Source: Paenibacillus tyrphae (lineage in GTDB: Bacteria; Bacillota; Bacilli; Paenibacillales; NBRC-103111). Taken from it: a DNA stretch of 64,000 bases. The translations under genes were made by a program, and so were the position numbers. Of the stretch, positions 42,082 through 51,260 are shown piece by piece. How positions within the stretch are numbered: position 1 is the first letter of the stretch; every line of letters begins with the position of its first letter. The notes under the pieces are model-generated. The model worked only from the letters and a program-made list of their open reading frames with translations, had not been told where the DNA came from and did not search any database. Location: positions 1 to 64,000 of the forward strand of contig NZ_BSDJ01000030.1 in NCBI RefSeq assembly GCF_027925525.1, in the 5' to 3' direction.

Positions 42082-43290
42082 CTAGGAGGACACGGTTGGC
42101 TGCTGTATGCGCGGCTTCGGCTTCCCGGCGAAGGAGAAGTACGTCCACATGCGCAGCAGCCGCTCCATCGGTCCGAACGAAAACCGTTTCACGTACCAAG
42201 CGCTCGCGAAGAGCTGCATCAAATAAACGGCGACCGCCAGTCCGCAGCCGACCGCGACGCCGAGCTTGCCGAACAGGCCGAGACCGTATCCGTAAAAAAT
42301 CGACGTGCAGATCACCGACTGCATCAAATAGTTCGTCATCGAGAGCTTGCCGACCGCTTCGAACCGCCGCAGCCAAGGCGACTTTTTCGCAGCCGAGCAG
42401 AGCAGGGCAAAGCCGAAAATGTATCCGAGCGCCAGGATGCTGCCGCCAAGCATCTCGCCAATTCCCGCCCAGCCGAGCTCCGGAAACAGGGGCTTCAGCG
42501 ATTTCAGCAGCAGTCCCGTCGGCAGGAAAATCAGCATCCCCCTCAAATAAGCGCTCCGCTCGCCACCCGGGTCCACGAACCACTGCTTCTTGGCGGCGTA
42601 CATCCCGAACAGAAACATCGGCCCGGTAAACAACGGGGCGAGCAGCAGCATGAAAAAGATCATGTAGCCATTCATCCCGAACGGGTCCGCCGTCTGCCGG
42701 TGATGCTTGATTTGCTCATACGTGCCGGTTCCGTAGATATGGTTCGTGTCCTTCACGTACTGCTCCATGCGCGCCTTGTCCTGCTTCGCGGCCGGGTCGT
42801 CGGGAGCCTCGGGCGCAAGCCCAAGAAGACCGAACAGGCACAGCAGAATCGTTCCCCAGATCAGCAGCGTCTTCGCTTTCCGGTTCATAAATATCAGCAG
42901 AAAAAAGCCCATGATTCCGTAAAAAGCTAAAATGTCGCCTTCCCACAAAAAGGTGGAATGCAGGATGCCGAAGCCGAGCAGCATCAGAAACCGGCGAACG
43001 AGATGCCTCCCGGCTTTCAGGCCCTTCGCTTCCATGCTCTCCTTCATCTTGATCATGCCGAACCCGAACAGAAACGTAAAGATCGGCATAAAGCTCCCCT
43101 CGACGAAAATTTTGACGAGCTTATGTACGACGGTATCCGCCGGGGACAACGCGAAAAACTGCAGCTCGTCCTTCCCCCAGATTCCGTATTGGAAGATAAG
43201 CATATTGGCCATTAAAATACCAAGCAAGCTGAATCCCCGCAGCCCGTCAATGACGTGCAATCTGTTTTTCCCTTCTAGCAACGATATCAC
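42082..43290 (-). CDS. DUF418 family (YeiB/YxaH-like) membrane protein
   Basis: The 402-residue protein has about ten membrane helices. It begins 'HVIDGLRGFSLLGILMANM', the family opening ('RI..LDxLRGFALLGILLVN'), and ends with the DUF418 domain ('VGKLSMTNYLMQSVICTSIFYGYG.GLFG', 'W...FSFGPMERLLRMWTY'). Relatives are putative acyltransferase-like transporters of unknown substrate. It diverges from the two-component system, and the intergenic TTAACG repeats could serve both. Confidence 0.88.
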   Translation of the reverse strand: MISLLEGKNRLHVIDGLRGFSLLGILMANMLIFQYGIWGKDELQFFALSPADTVVHKLVKIFVEGSFMPIFTFLFGFGMIKMKESMEAKGLKAGRHLVRRFLMLLGFGILHSTFLWEGDILAFYGIMGFFLLIFMNRKAKTLLIWGTILLCLFGLLGLAPEAPDDPAAKQDKARMEQYVKDTNHIYGTGTYEQIKHHRQTADPFGMNGYMIFFMLLLAPLFTGPMFLFGMYAAKKQWFVDPGGERSAYLRGMLIFLPTGLLLKSLKPLFPELGWAGIGEMLGGSILALGYIFGFALLCSAAKKSPWLRRFEAVGKLSMTNYLMQSVICTSIFYGYGLGLFGKLGVAVGCGLAVAVYLMQLFASAWYVKRFSFGPMERLLRMWTYFSFAGKPKPRIQQPTVSS

Positions 43291-43338
43291 CTCGAATCGA
43301 GTATAGCACCGCCGGCTAAAGTCCGGTGAAAGCTATCC

Positions 43339-43355
43339 TTAACGTTTGCTTAACG
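43339..43355. promoter_or_regulatory. Direct-repeat site for an OmpR/PhoB-type regulator
   Basis: TTAACG occurs at 43339-43344 and 43350-43355, 11 bp apart (CTTAACG-N4-CTTAACG). An 11-bp direct repeat is the usual binding geometry of this regulator class. It lies in the divergent promoter region between the DUF418 gene and the response regulator gene. Confidence 0.5.
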
Positions 43356-43416
43356 CCCGCGCGGAAATTTAGCCGGAATTAAGATGCCTCTGGTACAATA
43401 AGGATGGAGGGATACG

Positions 43417-44133
43417 ATGCTAAATCCAAAAATTTTAATTATAGACGACGAATCATCCATCATTCATTTGATCCAGATGGTGCTGCAAAAAGAAGGCTTC
43501 CGCCATATTTACACGGCGGGAACGGCGCAGGAAGGGCTGCGGCTGCTGGAGCGGCACGGAGCGGACATTATTGTGCTGGACGTTATGCTGCCCGATCAGA
43601 CCGGGTTCGAATTATGTCCGAAAATCAGGCAGATATCCGATGCGCATATTATTTTTTTGACCGCCCGGACGTCGGATCTGGACGTGCTGACCGGCTTCGC
43701 GACCGGCGGCGACGATTATGTGACCAAGCCGTTCAATCCGCTCGAAATTGCGGCCCGGATTAAAGCCAGGCTGCGCCGGAACAAGCCGGGATCTTCACCG
43801 CGGGAGACGGAGGACTCCCGGAGCCGCTACGACTTCGGGCGGTTCGTGCTCGACGAGCAGGCAGGGGAGCTGACGGTGAACGGAGAGACGGTTTCCTGTC
43901 CTGCGCAGGCTTATCAGCTCCTGCTGTATCTGTGCAAGCATCCAAATATCGTGTTCTCCAAAGCGCAGCTGTACGAAGCCGTATGGGGCATCGACGGCAT
44001 GGGCGACGACAATACGGTGATGGTCCATATTCGTAAAATTCGCGAGCGCATCGAGTCCGATCCGGGCGATCCCAAGCATCTGGTTACCGTTCGCGGGCTC
44101 GGTTACAAGCTGCTCAAGGAGCAGGACCGATGA
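43417..44133 (+). CDS. OmpR family response regulator
   Basis: The 238-residue protein has a receiver domain with acidic pair Asp10-Asp11, phosphorylation Asp54 in 'IIVLDVMLP' and Lys104 in 'DDYVTKPFNP'. A winged-helix DNA-binding domain follows ('PNIVFSKAQLYEAVWGIDGMGDDNTVMVHIRKIRERIESDPGDPKHLVTVRGLGYKLL'). Its stop overlaps the kinase start (ATGA), so the pair is translationally coupled. Confidence 0.95.
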   Translation: MLNPKILIIDDESSIIHLIQMVLQKEGFRHIYTAGTAQEGLRLLERHGADIIVLDVMLPDQTGFELCPKIRQISDAHIIFLTARTSDLDVLTGFATGGDDYVTKPFNPLEIAARIKARLRRNKPGSSPRETEDSRSRYDFGRFVLDEQAGELTVNGETVSCPAQAYQLLLYLCKHPNIVFSKAQLYEAVWGIDGMGDDNTVMVHIRKIRERIESDPGDPKHLVTVRGLGYKLLKEQDR

Positions 44134-45884
44134 GCAAGGTGAGGCGAAGGCTTGCCGCGCACTTTACCGTGCAGTTTTTTTTCTTGTGGATGTTCGTGCT
44201 GGTCACCCTGATTGTCGTTCTGCTGCTGGTCATCCGATTCTTAACTAACCAGGATTTGAAAAAGACGTTTCCCGTCGGGGCTCTGGACACCATCATTACG
44301 GAAACGGTCGAGAACGAGGAAAGCGTGACGATTCCTTCACACTGGACCGATCAGCTTACGGAGCGGGGCTACTGGCTGCAGGTCGTAGACGCAGAAGGAA
44401 AGGTCATCGGCTCCATCAATGCCCCGAAGCGGCTCCCGGCGTCGTACGAGACCGCCGAGCTGCTGCAAATCGAGGAGAACGGGCGCTTCGATTCGTTCCG
44501 TGTCGGAACGAAGTTTAGCGGCGCGGGAAGCAAGCCGCTTCTATATATGCTCGGGACGGAGGACCTAGGGCCCGCGAAGCTGGAAGCGTGGATTCGCGCC
44601 TATGGAGAAGCGGGACGGGTCCGGCAGGAGGCGCTCCAGGAGCTGACGCGGCAGTTGGCGTCCGAAAACGCTTATGTGCAAATTATCGACGCGTCCGGCG
44701 CCATCGTGCAATCGGTCGGCGATTCGGCACGCAAGGAGCCTTACCGGCCGCTGGAGCTGATCGCGATGCGGGCGGAACCGGGCCTTTACCCGTCCGAGAT
44801 GTCGTTTTATTACGACTCTTCCTCCGGGTATACATGGATTTTGCATAAGGCCAAGGCAGGGCCGCCTTTTGCCAGTCAGCCGATTCTTCATGAAGTCATT
44901 CTGACGCTAGTCATCACGGGAGGCGTGGTGCTGCTGCTGACCTTCGTCTTCTCGGTATGGCACGGTTACCGGTACGGCCAGCCGCTGCTGCTGTTCGTCG
45001 ATTGGTTCGAGCGGATGGGACAGGGCCGCTATCAGGAAGCGCTTACGGAAAAAGACCGGAAGAAGGTGTTCCGCAAGAACGGCCGTATCCGTCTGCGCTA
45101 CCGGCTGTACAAAGAAGTGATCGCAGGCTTCTACGAGATGGCGGCACGACTGGAAGCTTCGGAGCGGGAGCGCAGCCGCCTGGAGAAGACGCGGGAAGAA
45201 TGGATGACCGGCATTTCTCACGATCTGCGGACGCCGCTCTCTACGATTCAGGGGTACGGACACCTGCTGGAAAGCGGGACGTTTGAGTGGGCCGAGCAGG
45301 AGCTTCGCGAGATGGGCAAGACGATTCGGGAAAAGGGCGATTACATGGTTGGCCTGCTCCAAGATTTCTCCCTGACCTTTCAGTTGAAAAACAATGCGGT
45401 CCCTTTCCTGCTTGAGGATGTCGAGCTGAACGAGTTCGTGCGCCGCATCGTTCTCCGATATGTGAACGACGTGACGATCGGGGACGTATCCTTCTCCTTC
45501 GAATGCGAGGAGGAACAGGCATTCACGGTGCGCGCGAACCCGAAGTGGTTTCAGCGTATGCTGGATAACCTGATCTCCAACGCGGTGAAGCATAACCCAC
45601 CGGGGACGCTTATTACCGTTCGTACCGGAAGCGAGGGTGCGGATGCTTGGATTGGAGTGGAAGACAACGGCGCAGGCATGGACGAAGAGACGATGCGCAA
45701 TCTGTTCGACAGGTACTACCGCGGGACGAATACGGAGGAGAAGACGGACGGCGCAGGGCTCGGTATGAGCATCGCCAAGGCGATTGTGACGGCCCATCAA
45801 GGCCGTATTGAAGTAACATCCCGGGTGGGCGAGGGGACGATCGTCCAGGTGCGGCTTCCACTCGTGGAACGCCCGGAGGCTTGA
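44130..45884 (+). CDS. Sensor histidine kinase
   Basis: The 584-residue kinase has two membrane helices (about 15-40 and 255-275) around an extracytoplasmic sensor of about 210 residues. A HAMP-like segment, the HisKA domain with phospho-acceptor His in 'MTGISHDLRTPLSTIQGYGHLLE', and an HATPase_c domain follow ('RMLDNLISNAVKHNPPGTLI', 'VEDNGAGMD', 'TDGAGLGMSIAKAIVTAHQG'). The signal is unknown. The gene order regulator-kinase-EamA transporter suggests, but does not prove, that transport or efflux is part of the response. Confidence 0.94.
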   Translation: MSKVRRRLAAHFTVQFFFLWMFVLVTLIVVLLLVIRFLTNQDLKKTFPVGALDTIITETVENEESVTIPSHWTDQLTERGYWLQVVDAEGKVIGSINAPKRLPASYETAELLQIEENGRFDSFRVGTKFSGAGSKPLLYMLGTEDLGPAKLEAWIRAYGEAGRVRQEALQELTRQLASENAYVQIIDASGAIVQSVGDSARKEPYRPLELIAMRAEPGLYPSEMSFYYDSSSGYTWILHKAKAGPPFASQPILHEVILTLVITGGVVLLLTFVFSVWHGYRYGQPLLLFVDWFERMGQGRYQEALTEKDRKKVFRKNGRIRLRYRLYKEVIAGFYEMAARLEASERERSRLEKTREEWMTGISHDLRTPLSTIQGYGHLLESGTFEWAEQELREMGKTIREKGDYMVGLLQDFSLTFQLKNNAVPFLLEDVELNEFVRRIVLRYVNDVTIGDVSFSFECEEEQAFTVRANPKWFQRMLDNLISNAVKHNPPGTLITVRTGSEGADAWIGVEDNGAGMDEETMRNLFDRYYRGTNTEEKTDGAGLGMSIAKAIVTAHQGRIEVTSRVGEGTIVQVRLPLVERPEA

Positions 45885-45905
45885 TACGAAGAGGAGGAGA
45901 AAGCT

Positions 45906-46871
45906 ATGAAAACCACAGGCTTGCGGCTTGCTTACATGTGCGCTGTGCTGAATGCCGTGATTATCGGATTTTCGTTTCTGTTCACGAAGCAGGCGCTGGA
46001 GTCGGCCGATCCGCTGGATACGCTCATGTTCCGCTTTCTGCTGTCGGCGGTCGTCATGTCTGTTCCGGCGGCCGTCGGCTGGATCAAGCTCGACTACAGC
46101 AACAAACGGATCAAGGACGTCCTGCTGCTGGCGGTATTTTACCCTGTCGCGTTCTTCGCCTTTCAAGCGTTCGGGCTGGTGCACGCCGGTTCCGCCGAAG
46201 GCGGCATTCTATACGCCTTCACACCGGTTATCACGATGCTGCTGGCCTCTTGGTTTTTGAAGGAGCGGACCAATGCGAAGCAGAAGCTGTCGATTTTTTT
46301 GTCCGTATTCGGGGTGGTCTTCGTCTTCGTCATGAACGGCAGATCGATCGATGTGAGCAACATGAACGGCTTGCTTCTGCTGTTCCTGTCCTGCGTCGCC
46401 TTCGCCGGATACAGCGTTATGGCCCGCTCGCTGTCGAAGCGGTTCAGCCCTTGGGAGTTGAGCTTCGTTACGACATGGCTCGGCTTCGGCGCGTTCCTGC
46501 TGATTTCGCTCGGCAAGCACGGGATGGACGGAACGCTCGGCCAACTGTTCGAGCCGCTCGGCAGCGGCCGTTTTATCGTCGCAATTGTATATTTGGGCGT
46601 GCTGTCCTCGCTGGTGACTTCGCTCTTGTCCAATTACGTGCTGTCCAAGATGGAAGCGTCCAAAATGAGCGTTTTCTCCAATCTCGGGACGGTCGTCTCG
46701 ATTGCGGCAGGAGCGCTGGTACTCGGCGAAACGGTAACGGTCTATCATCTCGTCGGCTCGGTGATGATCATTGCCGGGGTGATCGGGGCGAACCGTTTCG
46801 GCACGAAGCGACAAGCTCCGGGCCAGCCTGCGGCTTCCGGCAAGAGCGGAGAGGACCCGTCCCGCGCATGA
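45906..46871 (+). CDS. EamA/DMT superfamily transporter
   Basis: The 321-residue protein has ten membrane helices in two EamA repeats (about 8-140 and 155-290), e.g. 'AVIIGFSFLFTKQALESADPLDTLMFRFLLSA' and 'FSNLGTVVSIAAGALVLGETVTVYHLVGSVMIIAGVI'. Members export amino acids or metabolites; substrate is unknown. It starts 21 bases after the kinase with GAGGAGG upstream, so it is part of that operon. Confidence 0.9.
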   Translation: MKTTGLRLAYMCAVLNAVIIGFSFLFTKQALESADPLDTLMFRFLLSAVVMSVPAAVGWIKLDYSNKRIKDVLLLAVFYPVAFFAFQAFGLVHAGSAEGGILYAFTPVITMLLASWFLKERTNAKQKLSIFLSVFGVVFVFVMNGRSIDVSNMNGLLLLFLSCVAFAGYSVMARSLSKRFSPWELSFVTTWLGFGAFLLISLGKHGMDGTLGQLFEPLGSGRFIVAIVYLGVLSSLVTSLLSNYVLSKMEASKMSVFSNLGTVVSIAAGALVLGETVTVYHLVGSVMIIAGVIGANRFGTKRQAPGQPAASGKSGEDPSRA

Positions 46872-46887
46872 CGGACGGACGAACAAC

Positions 46888-46924
46888 GACGGCCCTCGTC
46901 TCCATAAGAGAAACGAGGGCCGTC
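46888..46924. terminator. Convergent hairpin between EamA and chemoreceptor genes
   Basis: GACGGCCCTCGT (46888-46899) pairs perfectly with its complement at 46913-46924. The flanking T runs are poor in both directions, so termination efficiency is uncertain. Confidence 0.55.
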
Positions 46925-46931
46925 CTATGTT

Positions 46932-48980
46932 CTACAGCTTAAATTCTTTTACAATACTTTGCAGATCCTCGGCCATTTTGGCCAGGGATTCCGAAGAGGA
47001 AGTTACTTCTTCAATGGAAGCCAATTGCTCCTGCGTGGAAGCCGAAATATTCTGGGTTCCGTCCGCAGACTGTCGAGCCACCTCCGAAATTTCGCTAACC
47101 AATTCAACGGCTTCTCCGGTGCTGGACTGCATTTGCCGTGCATATTCCGTAACGTTTTGAATCTGGATGGTCACTTGGTCGATGGACTCCCGGATCAGAT
47201 CGAACGATTTCCCGGCTTCGTTGACGACTTCGATGCCGAGGCTCACTTCCTTGGTTCCCTGCTCCATGGAAGCGACGGCGTTCTGCGTCTCGTTCTGGAT
47301 CGTAGAGATCAGCTCCCCGATCTGCGCAGCGGATTGGGAAGATTGCTCGGCCAACTGCCGGATCTCATTCGCTACCACGGCGAAGCCGCGTCCATGCTCT
47401 CCGGCGCGTGCCGCCTCAATAGCGGCGTTCAACGACAGCAAGTTGGTCTGCGTAGCGATGCCGGAGATGACCTTGGCGATATTTTCGATTTCGGTCGATC
47501 TCGCGCCCAAGCTTGAAATATTGGCGGCAATTTCGTTGACCGTCGTATTGATCGATTGCATCTGCCTGGTGACCGTTTGAATGGCCTGGTTTCCTTCCGT
47601 GGCGGCCTGCAGCGTGTGCTGGGAAGAATCCGTCACCTGCTGGGCATTCGCCGCCACCTGCTGAACGCCGTTCGCCACTTCCGTGATCGCGTTGACGCTG
47701 GCCTCGACGCCTTGCATCTGCCGTTCCGTTCCGTCGGCCATCTGCTCGATGGTTAAGGCAATAAGCTGCGTCGCCTTGCTTGTTTCCCCGGCGTTCACCG
47801 ACAATTGCTCCGCCGAAGCGGCAACCTCCTCCGCGGTCAGCGTAACCTGGGAAACGAAGGTGTGCAGACTCTCCACCATGGTATTGACCGACTGGGCCAA
47901 TTGTCCCACTTCATCCTGCGTACGGATAGGCAAAGGCTCAACCTTCAAATTGCCATCGGCGACCTGTTTGGTAACGGCAGCCATTTCCGCAATCGGTCTC
48001 GAAATTTGTCTGCCCAAGAAATAAGCAGCAACAATGACCAGAGCAACCACAATCAGCAGGATGATCAGGACGTTCTGCTCGATCTTCGAGGCTTCCGCCG
48101 TGATCGTTGTCACCGGCAAATGAAGATACAGGCCGTACCCTGTCTGCGGGATCGGGGAATAGGCGACCATGTAAGTTTTGCCGCCGTCGGTGTAGGTGGT
48201 CGAGCCCGTTTGCTTGTTTCCGACTTTCAGGATATCCGCCAGCAGCGGCGAGACGCCGGAGTCGGCTACGCTTTTTCCGATGAGTTCCTTCACAGGATGC
48301 AGCTGAATAATTCCGTTGGAATCGACGACAATCGGATAGCCTTCTCCGTCATTGATCATCAGCGGCTTTACGTATTTATCCATAAAACCTTCGAAATTGA
48401 CAAGCCCGGTAAGCACGCCGATCACTGCATCGTTAGCGTCTTTGACGGGTGTGGCTACAATAATGGAGCGTTTGCCGGTCGTTTTGGCTAGCAATACTTC
48501 AGTATACGTCGATTTTCCTTGCAAACCGTTTTTGAAAAACGGTCTTTCCCCTAAGTTAACGCCGACGCTGGCTTCGATAGTATCGGCCGTTACGATGCCG
48601 TTAGGAGAAATAAAGGTGTTGCCGTCGAAAACTTTGGTGCTTTCCGTAAAGTTTTTGATAAACTTGGTCTTCGCCGCCGCATCATTCGACCGGATATCGG
48701 TGGTAGAAGCCAATATTTTCACTTCGGCCATACGTTCGGATATGTATTGGTCGATCAGCGTCGCGGTGCTGACCACCAGCTTTTCGTACGATTCGGACTG
48801 CTTCTTGATCAATTCCGCCGAGCTTGTCTTGGAAATATAATAGGAAATCGACAGGACCGGCACAAGCGATACGATCAAAAACCAGGCGATCATTTTATTC
48901 TTCAGCTTTTTGCTGAACCATCCGGTCAGCTTGCCGAATTGTCCGGCTTGCATCTGCGGTTTAGCGCGTTCCTCCATCAT
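46932..48980 (-). CDS. Methyl-accepting chemotaxis protein with dCache sensor
   Basis: The 682-residue receptor has membrane helices near 30-52 and 300-322 around a double-Cache ligand-binding domain (about 55-295). HAMP (about 322-375) and a long cytoplasmic signalling coiled coil follow, with the conserved tip '[28 protein letters not shown]'. It signals to CheA/CheW in chemotaxis; ligand unknown. The start is ATG 48980 or the next codon, after GAGGATGAG. No other chemotaxis gene is in the window. Confidence 0.94.
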   Translation of the reverse strand: MMEERAKPQMQAGQFGKLTGWFSKKLKNKMIAWFLIVSLVPVLSISYYISKTSSAELIKKQSESYEKLVVSTATLIDQYISERMAEVKILASTTDIRSNDAAAKTKFIKNFTESTKVFDGNTFISPNGIVTADTIEASVGVNLGERPFFKNGLQGKSTYTEVLLAKTTGKRSIIVATPVKDANDAVIGVLTGLVNFEGFMDKYVKPLMINDGEGYPIVVDSNGIIQLHPVKELIGKSVADSGVSPLLADILKVGNKQTGSTTYTDGGKTYMVAYSPIPQTGYGLYLHLPVTTITAEASKIEQNVLIILLIVVALVIVAAYFLGRQISRPIAEMAAVTKQVADGNLKVEPLPIRTQDEVGQLAQSVNTMVESLHTFVSQVTLTAEEVAASAEQLSVNAGETSKATQLIALTIEQMADGTERQMQGVEASVNAITEVANGVQQVAANAQQVTDSSQHTLQAATEGNQAIQTVTRQMQSINTTVNEIAANISSLGARSTEIENIAKVISGIATQTNLLSLNAAIEAARAGEHGRGFAVVANEIRQLAEQSSQSAAQIGELISTIQNETQNAVASMEQGTKEVSLGIEVVNEAGKSFDLIRESIDQVTIQIQNVTEYARQMQSSTGEAVELVSEISEVARQSADGTQNISASTQEQLASIEEVTSSSESLAKMAEDLQSIVKEFKL

Positions 48981-49023
48981 CTCATCCTCGCTTACTTCGG
49001 TAATTTTGCGCAGGCTTGCTGCA

Positions 49024-49062
49024 AAGAAAAAACGGACTGCTGAGCATAGAGTCGGCAGTCCG
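49024..49062 (-). terminator. Intrinsic terminator after ggt
   Basis: On the minus strand CGGACTGC pairs with GCAGTCCG (arms 49055-49062 and 49033-49040), followed by TTTTTTCTTT. Confidence 0.85.
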
Positions 49063-49070
49063 TAAGACGG

Positions 49071-50786
49071 TTAGTATCCGAGTGCCGCCCCTTCACCGCG
49101 CGGGTCGGCTCCGCCAAATTTCACGTTCGTTTCCGGATCAATCAGAATGACTCCCGATTGCCCGACCGCATCAGTATAATCGTCTATCATTTTGACAGGA
49201 TGACCGCGACGGATCAGCTCATCCTGAACGCTTTTCGAAATGCGTCCTTCCAGCTTCAAGTCGTTGGAGGTAGATCCCCAGTTGCGTCCGTGCAGCCAGC
49301 GAGGCGCTTCGATCGCATCTTGAACGGGCATGCCGAAATCGACGATGCGGGTAACAAGTGCGGCTTGCGTCTGCGGCTGTCCTTCGCCGCCTTGGGTACC
49401 GTAGATCATGTACGGCTTGTCGTTTTTGAACAGCATCGCCGGGTTGATCGTATGGAACGAGCGTTTTTTCGGCTCCAGATGGTTGACTTCCTTAGGATCC
49501 AAGGAGAAGTAGCTGCCCCGGTTCTGAAGCAGAACGCCGGTGTCCTTCGCTACGATCCCCGAACCGTAATCGAAGTAATGGCTTTGAATCAACGATACGG
49601 CGTTGCCTTCTTTGTCGATGAAGCCCATCCAGGTCGTATCGCCCTTCGGATCCATCGGCACAACGTCGGCTGCGGCTTTGTTCATATCGATACGTTTCGC
49701 CATTTCTTTGCCATGCTCAGGGGAGAGCAGGTAATCCACCGGAATGTCGGCAAATTTCGGATCGGTCAGCCACTTGTTGCGGTCCGCGAACGCTTGCTTC
49801 GTCGCTTCTACGATCAGGTGGTAGTACTCCGGCGTCCCTTCGCCCAAGCTTTTCACATCGAAGTTGTTCAAAATGTTCAGGATCGAAAGGGAAGCAATGC
49901 CTTGCGAGTTCGGCGGAACGTTGTATGCCTTGTACCCGCGGTAATCCGTCGAAATCGGCTTTTGCCACTCGGCTTTGTAGTTCGCAAAGTCGTTCAGGGT
50001 CAGCAGTCCGCCGTTCGCTTGCACGTCCTTGACGATTTTCTCGGCGACATCGCCTTTATAGAAGCCGTCCGCGCCTTTTTTGGCAATGACCTTTAACGTT
50101 TTGGCCAAATCCGGCTGCTTCATCAGCTCGCCTGCTTTGTACGCCTGTCCGTCAGGCTTCAAGTAGGTTTTGGCCCAGCCTTCGAAGCGCTGCAGATGCT
50201 TCAGCTCGTCATCCTTCGTATCCAGATTGACATTGGTCCAATATACCTGGTTCGGCGTAACAGGGAAGCCGTCTTCCGCATATTTGATTGCCGGTTTGAG
50301 CAAAGAACGCCACGGCTTGCTGTTGCCGATCTCTTCGTCGGCGTAGTTGTACGCTTCCCACCAGCCGGAAACCGTGCCCGGTACCGTGTTAGCCGACAAG
50401 TAGCCTCTGGAAGGGATTTTGCTGTAGCCCTGGCTTTTATAGTAATCGATGGTGGCTTTCTCGCTCGAAGGACCGCTTGCATTTAACGCTTTGAGCTCTT
50501 TCTTTTTGGCGTTGTAGATCAGCCAGAAACTGTCTCCGCCGATGCTCGTGTAATGCGGGTAAATAACGGCCAGCGTAGCCGCTGCGGTGATGGCTGCGTC
50601 TACGGCGTTGCCGCCGTCCTCCAGCACCTTCAAGGCCGCTGCCGAGGCCAAATAATGTTGAGTCGTGACCATTCCGCTAGGCGCCATGGTAGTCGGACGA
50701 TTTGCAGCTCCGGCGCTTGAAACCGTAGAGAGGCATAAAGCCGCGACGGTTCCCAAAATAGCCATTTTCTTCTTGCTTGCTCGCAT
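49071..50786 (-). CDS. ggt: Secreted gamma-glutamyltransferase family enzyme
   Basis: The 571-residue Ntn-hydrolase precursor has a signal peptide (about 1-27). It shows 'GGNAVDAAITAAATLAVIYPHYTSIGGDSFWLIY', the autocleavage region 'KGDTTWMGFIDKEGNAVSLIQS' where the first Thr of TTW is the likely nucleophile, and 'TQGGEGQPQTQAALVTRIVDFGMPVQDAIEAPRW'. Maturation splits it into two chains. The sequence deviates from classical Ggt around the small-subunit start, so an acylase-like or glutathione/poly-gamma-glutamate activity cannot be separated. Expression appears to be controlled by a cyclic-di-GMP riboswitch and terminator in its leader. Confidence 0.88.
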   Translation of the reverse strand: MRASKKKMAILGTVAALCLSTVSSAGAANRPTTMAPSGMVTTQHYLASAAALKVLEDGGNAVDAAITAAATLAVIYPHYTSIGGDSFWLIYNAKKKELKALNASGPSSEKATIDYYKSQGYSKIPSRGYLSANTVPGTVSGWWEAYNYADEEIGNSKPWRSLLKPAIKYAEDGFPVTPNQVYWTNVNLDTKDDELKHLQRFEGWAKTYLKPDGQAYKAGELMKQPDLAKTLKVIAKKGADGFYKGDVAEKIVKDVQANGGLLTLNDFANYKAEWQKPISTDYRGYKAYNVPPNSQGIASLSILNILNNFDVKSLGEGTPEYYHLIVEATKQAFADRNKWLTDPKFADIPVDYLLSPEHGKEMAKRIDMNKAAADVVPMDPKGDTTWMGFIDKEGNAVSLIQSHYFDYGSGIVAKDTGVLLQNRGSYFSLDPKEVNHLEPKKRSFHTINPAMLFKNDKPYMIYGTQGGEGQPQTQAALVTRIVDFGMPVQDAIEAPRWLHGRNWGSTSNDLKLEGRISKSVQDELIRRGHPVKMIDDYTDAVGQSGVILIDPETNVKFGGADPRGEGAALGY

Positions 50787-50849
50787 TCGTTTTCCTCCTC
50801 TTCGTTGTCCAGCAGATTTTGTTCGCCTGTCAAAAGAGAGTGGAAAAGC

Positions 50850-50881
50850 AAAAAAGGAGACAGAACTATGCCGTCACCTTT
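50850..50881 (-). terminator. Riboswitch expression-platform terminator upstream of ggt
   Basis: On the minus strand AAAGGTGAC (50873-50881) pairs with GTCTCCTTT (50853-50861) except for one T-T mismatch, followed by T. It starts 7 bases after the aptamer's P1 stem and lies 64 bases before the ggt start, as expected for transcription control. Confidence 0.75.
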
Positions 50882-50887
50882 GTTCTT

Positions 50888-51001
50888 ATCCTTGATGACA
50901 GGTAGCTGGCTGGCGTAGCCGCTATAGGAATAGCAGCCTTAGCCCCTCTAGTTTTGCGTCCTATTCTTTCGAATAGTTTGCCTTTTTCATGTTAAAAGGA
51001 T
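50888..51001 (-). ncRNA. Cyclic-di-GMP-I (GEMM) riboswitch upstream of ggt
   Basis: The minus strand shows the GEMM-I core. It has 'GGCAAAC', a stem CTATTC/GAATAG capped by a GAAA tetraloop, then 'GGACGCAAA', the tetraloop-receptor segment 'GGGGCTAAGG', a second hairpin, and 'GGCTACGCCAGCC...GCTACC' at the 3' side. P1 is closed by ATCCTT (50996-51001) and AAGGAT (50888-50893). It matches the known V. cholerae Vc2 layout element by element. Whether ligand turns ggt on or off cannot be read safely by eye. Confidence 0.92.
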
Positions 51002-51036
51002 CCCGTATGGAAAATTCAGCCTATGGCCTTGTAGGA

Positions 51037-51065
51037 AATATACACCATTTTTCCTAGTCCGGCAA
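51037..51065 (-). promoter_or_regulatory. Promoter of the riboswitch-ggt transcript
   Basis: TTGCCG (51060-51065), a 17-base spacer and TATATT (51037-51042) on the minus strand place the start about 30 bases before the aptamer. A 14-bp palindrome CGACAT-AA-ATGTCG lies just upstream at 51115-51128. Confidence 0.7.
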
Positions 51066-51166
51066 TTGTTTTTTTTGTAAAATTCCTCACAATCAGACAT
51101 ATAGTTTGAAAAATCGACATAAATGTCGAAAAACGTCGTATGAAAACCATTTCAGAAACGGCAACA

Positions 51167-51214
51167 AGCGAAGCCCGCGGTGATCCAAATCATCCGCAAG
51201 AGCTTCGCTCTATC
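51167..51214 (-). terminator. Possible terminator after the YheO-like gene
   Basis: AGCGAAGC and GCTTCGCT arms enclose a second paired stretch (GGTGAT/ATCATC), with TTGTTGCCGTTT after it on the minus strand. The T run is weak. Confidence 0.4.
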
Positions 51215-51260
51215 TTGAGAGCCGCACCCGCAGGCGCAGTACGATTCCATGACTATGGAC

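Noticed and set aside
44907-46184. 425-codon open frame opposite the histidine kinase and EamA genes
   Set aside because: It spans two convincing genes on the other strand and has no start signal or recognisable domain.
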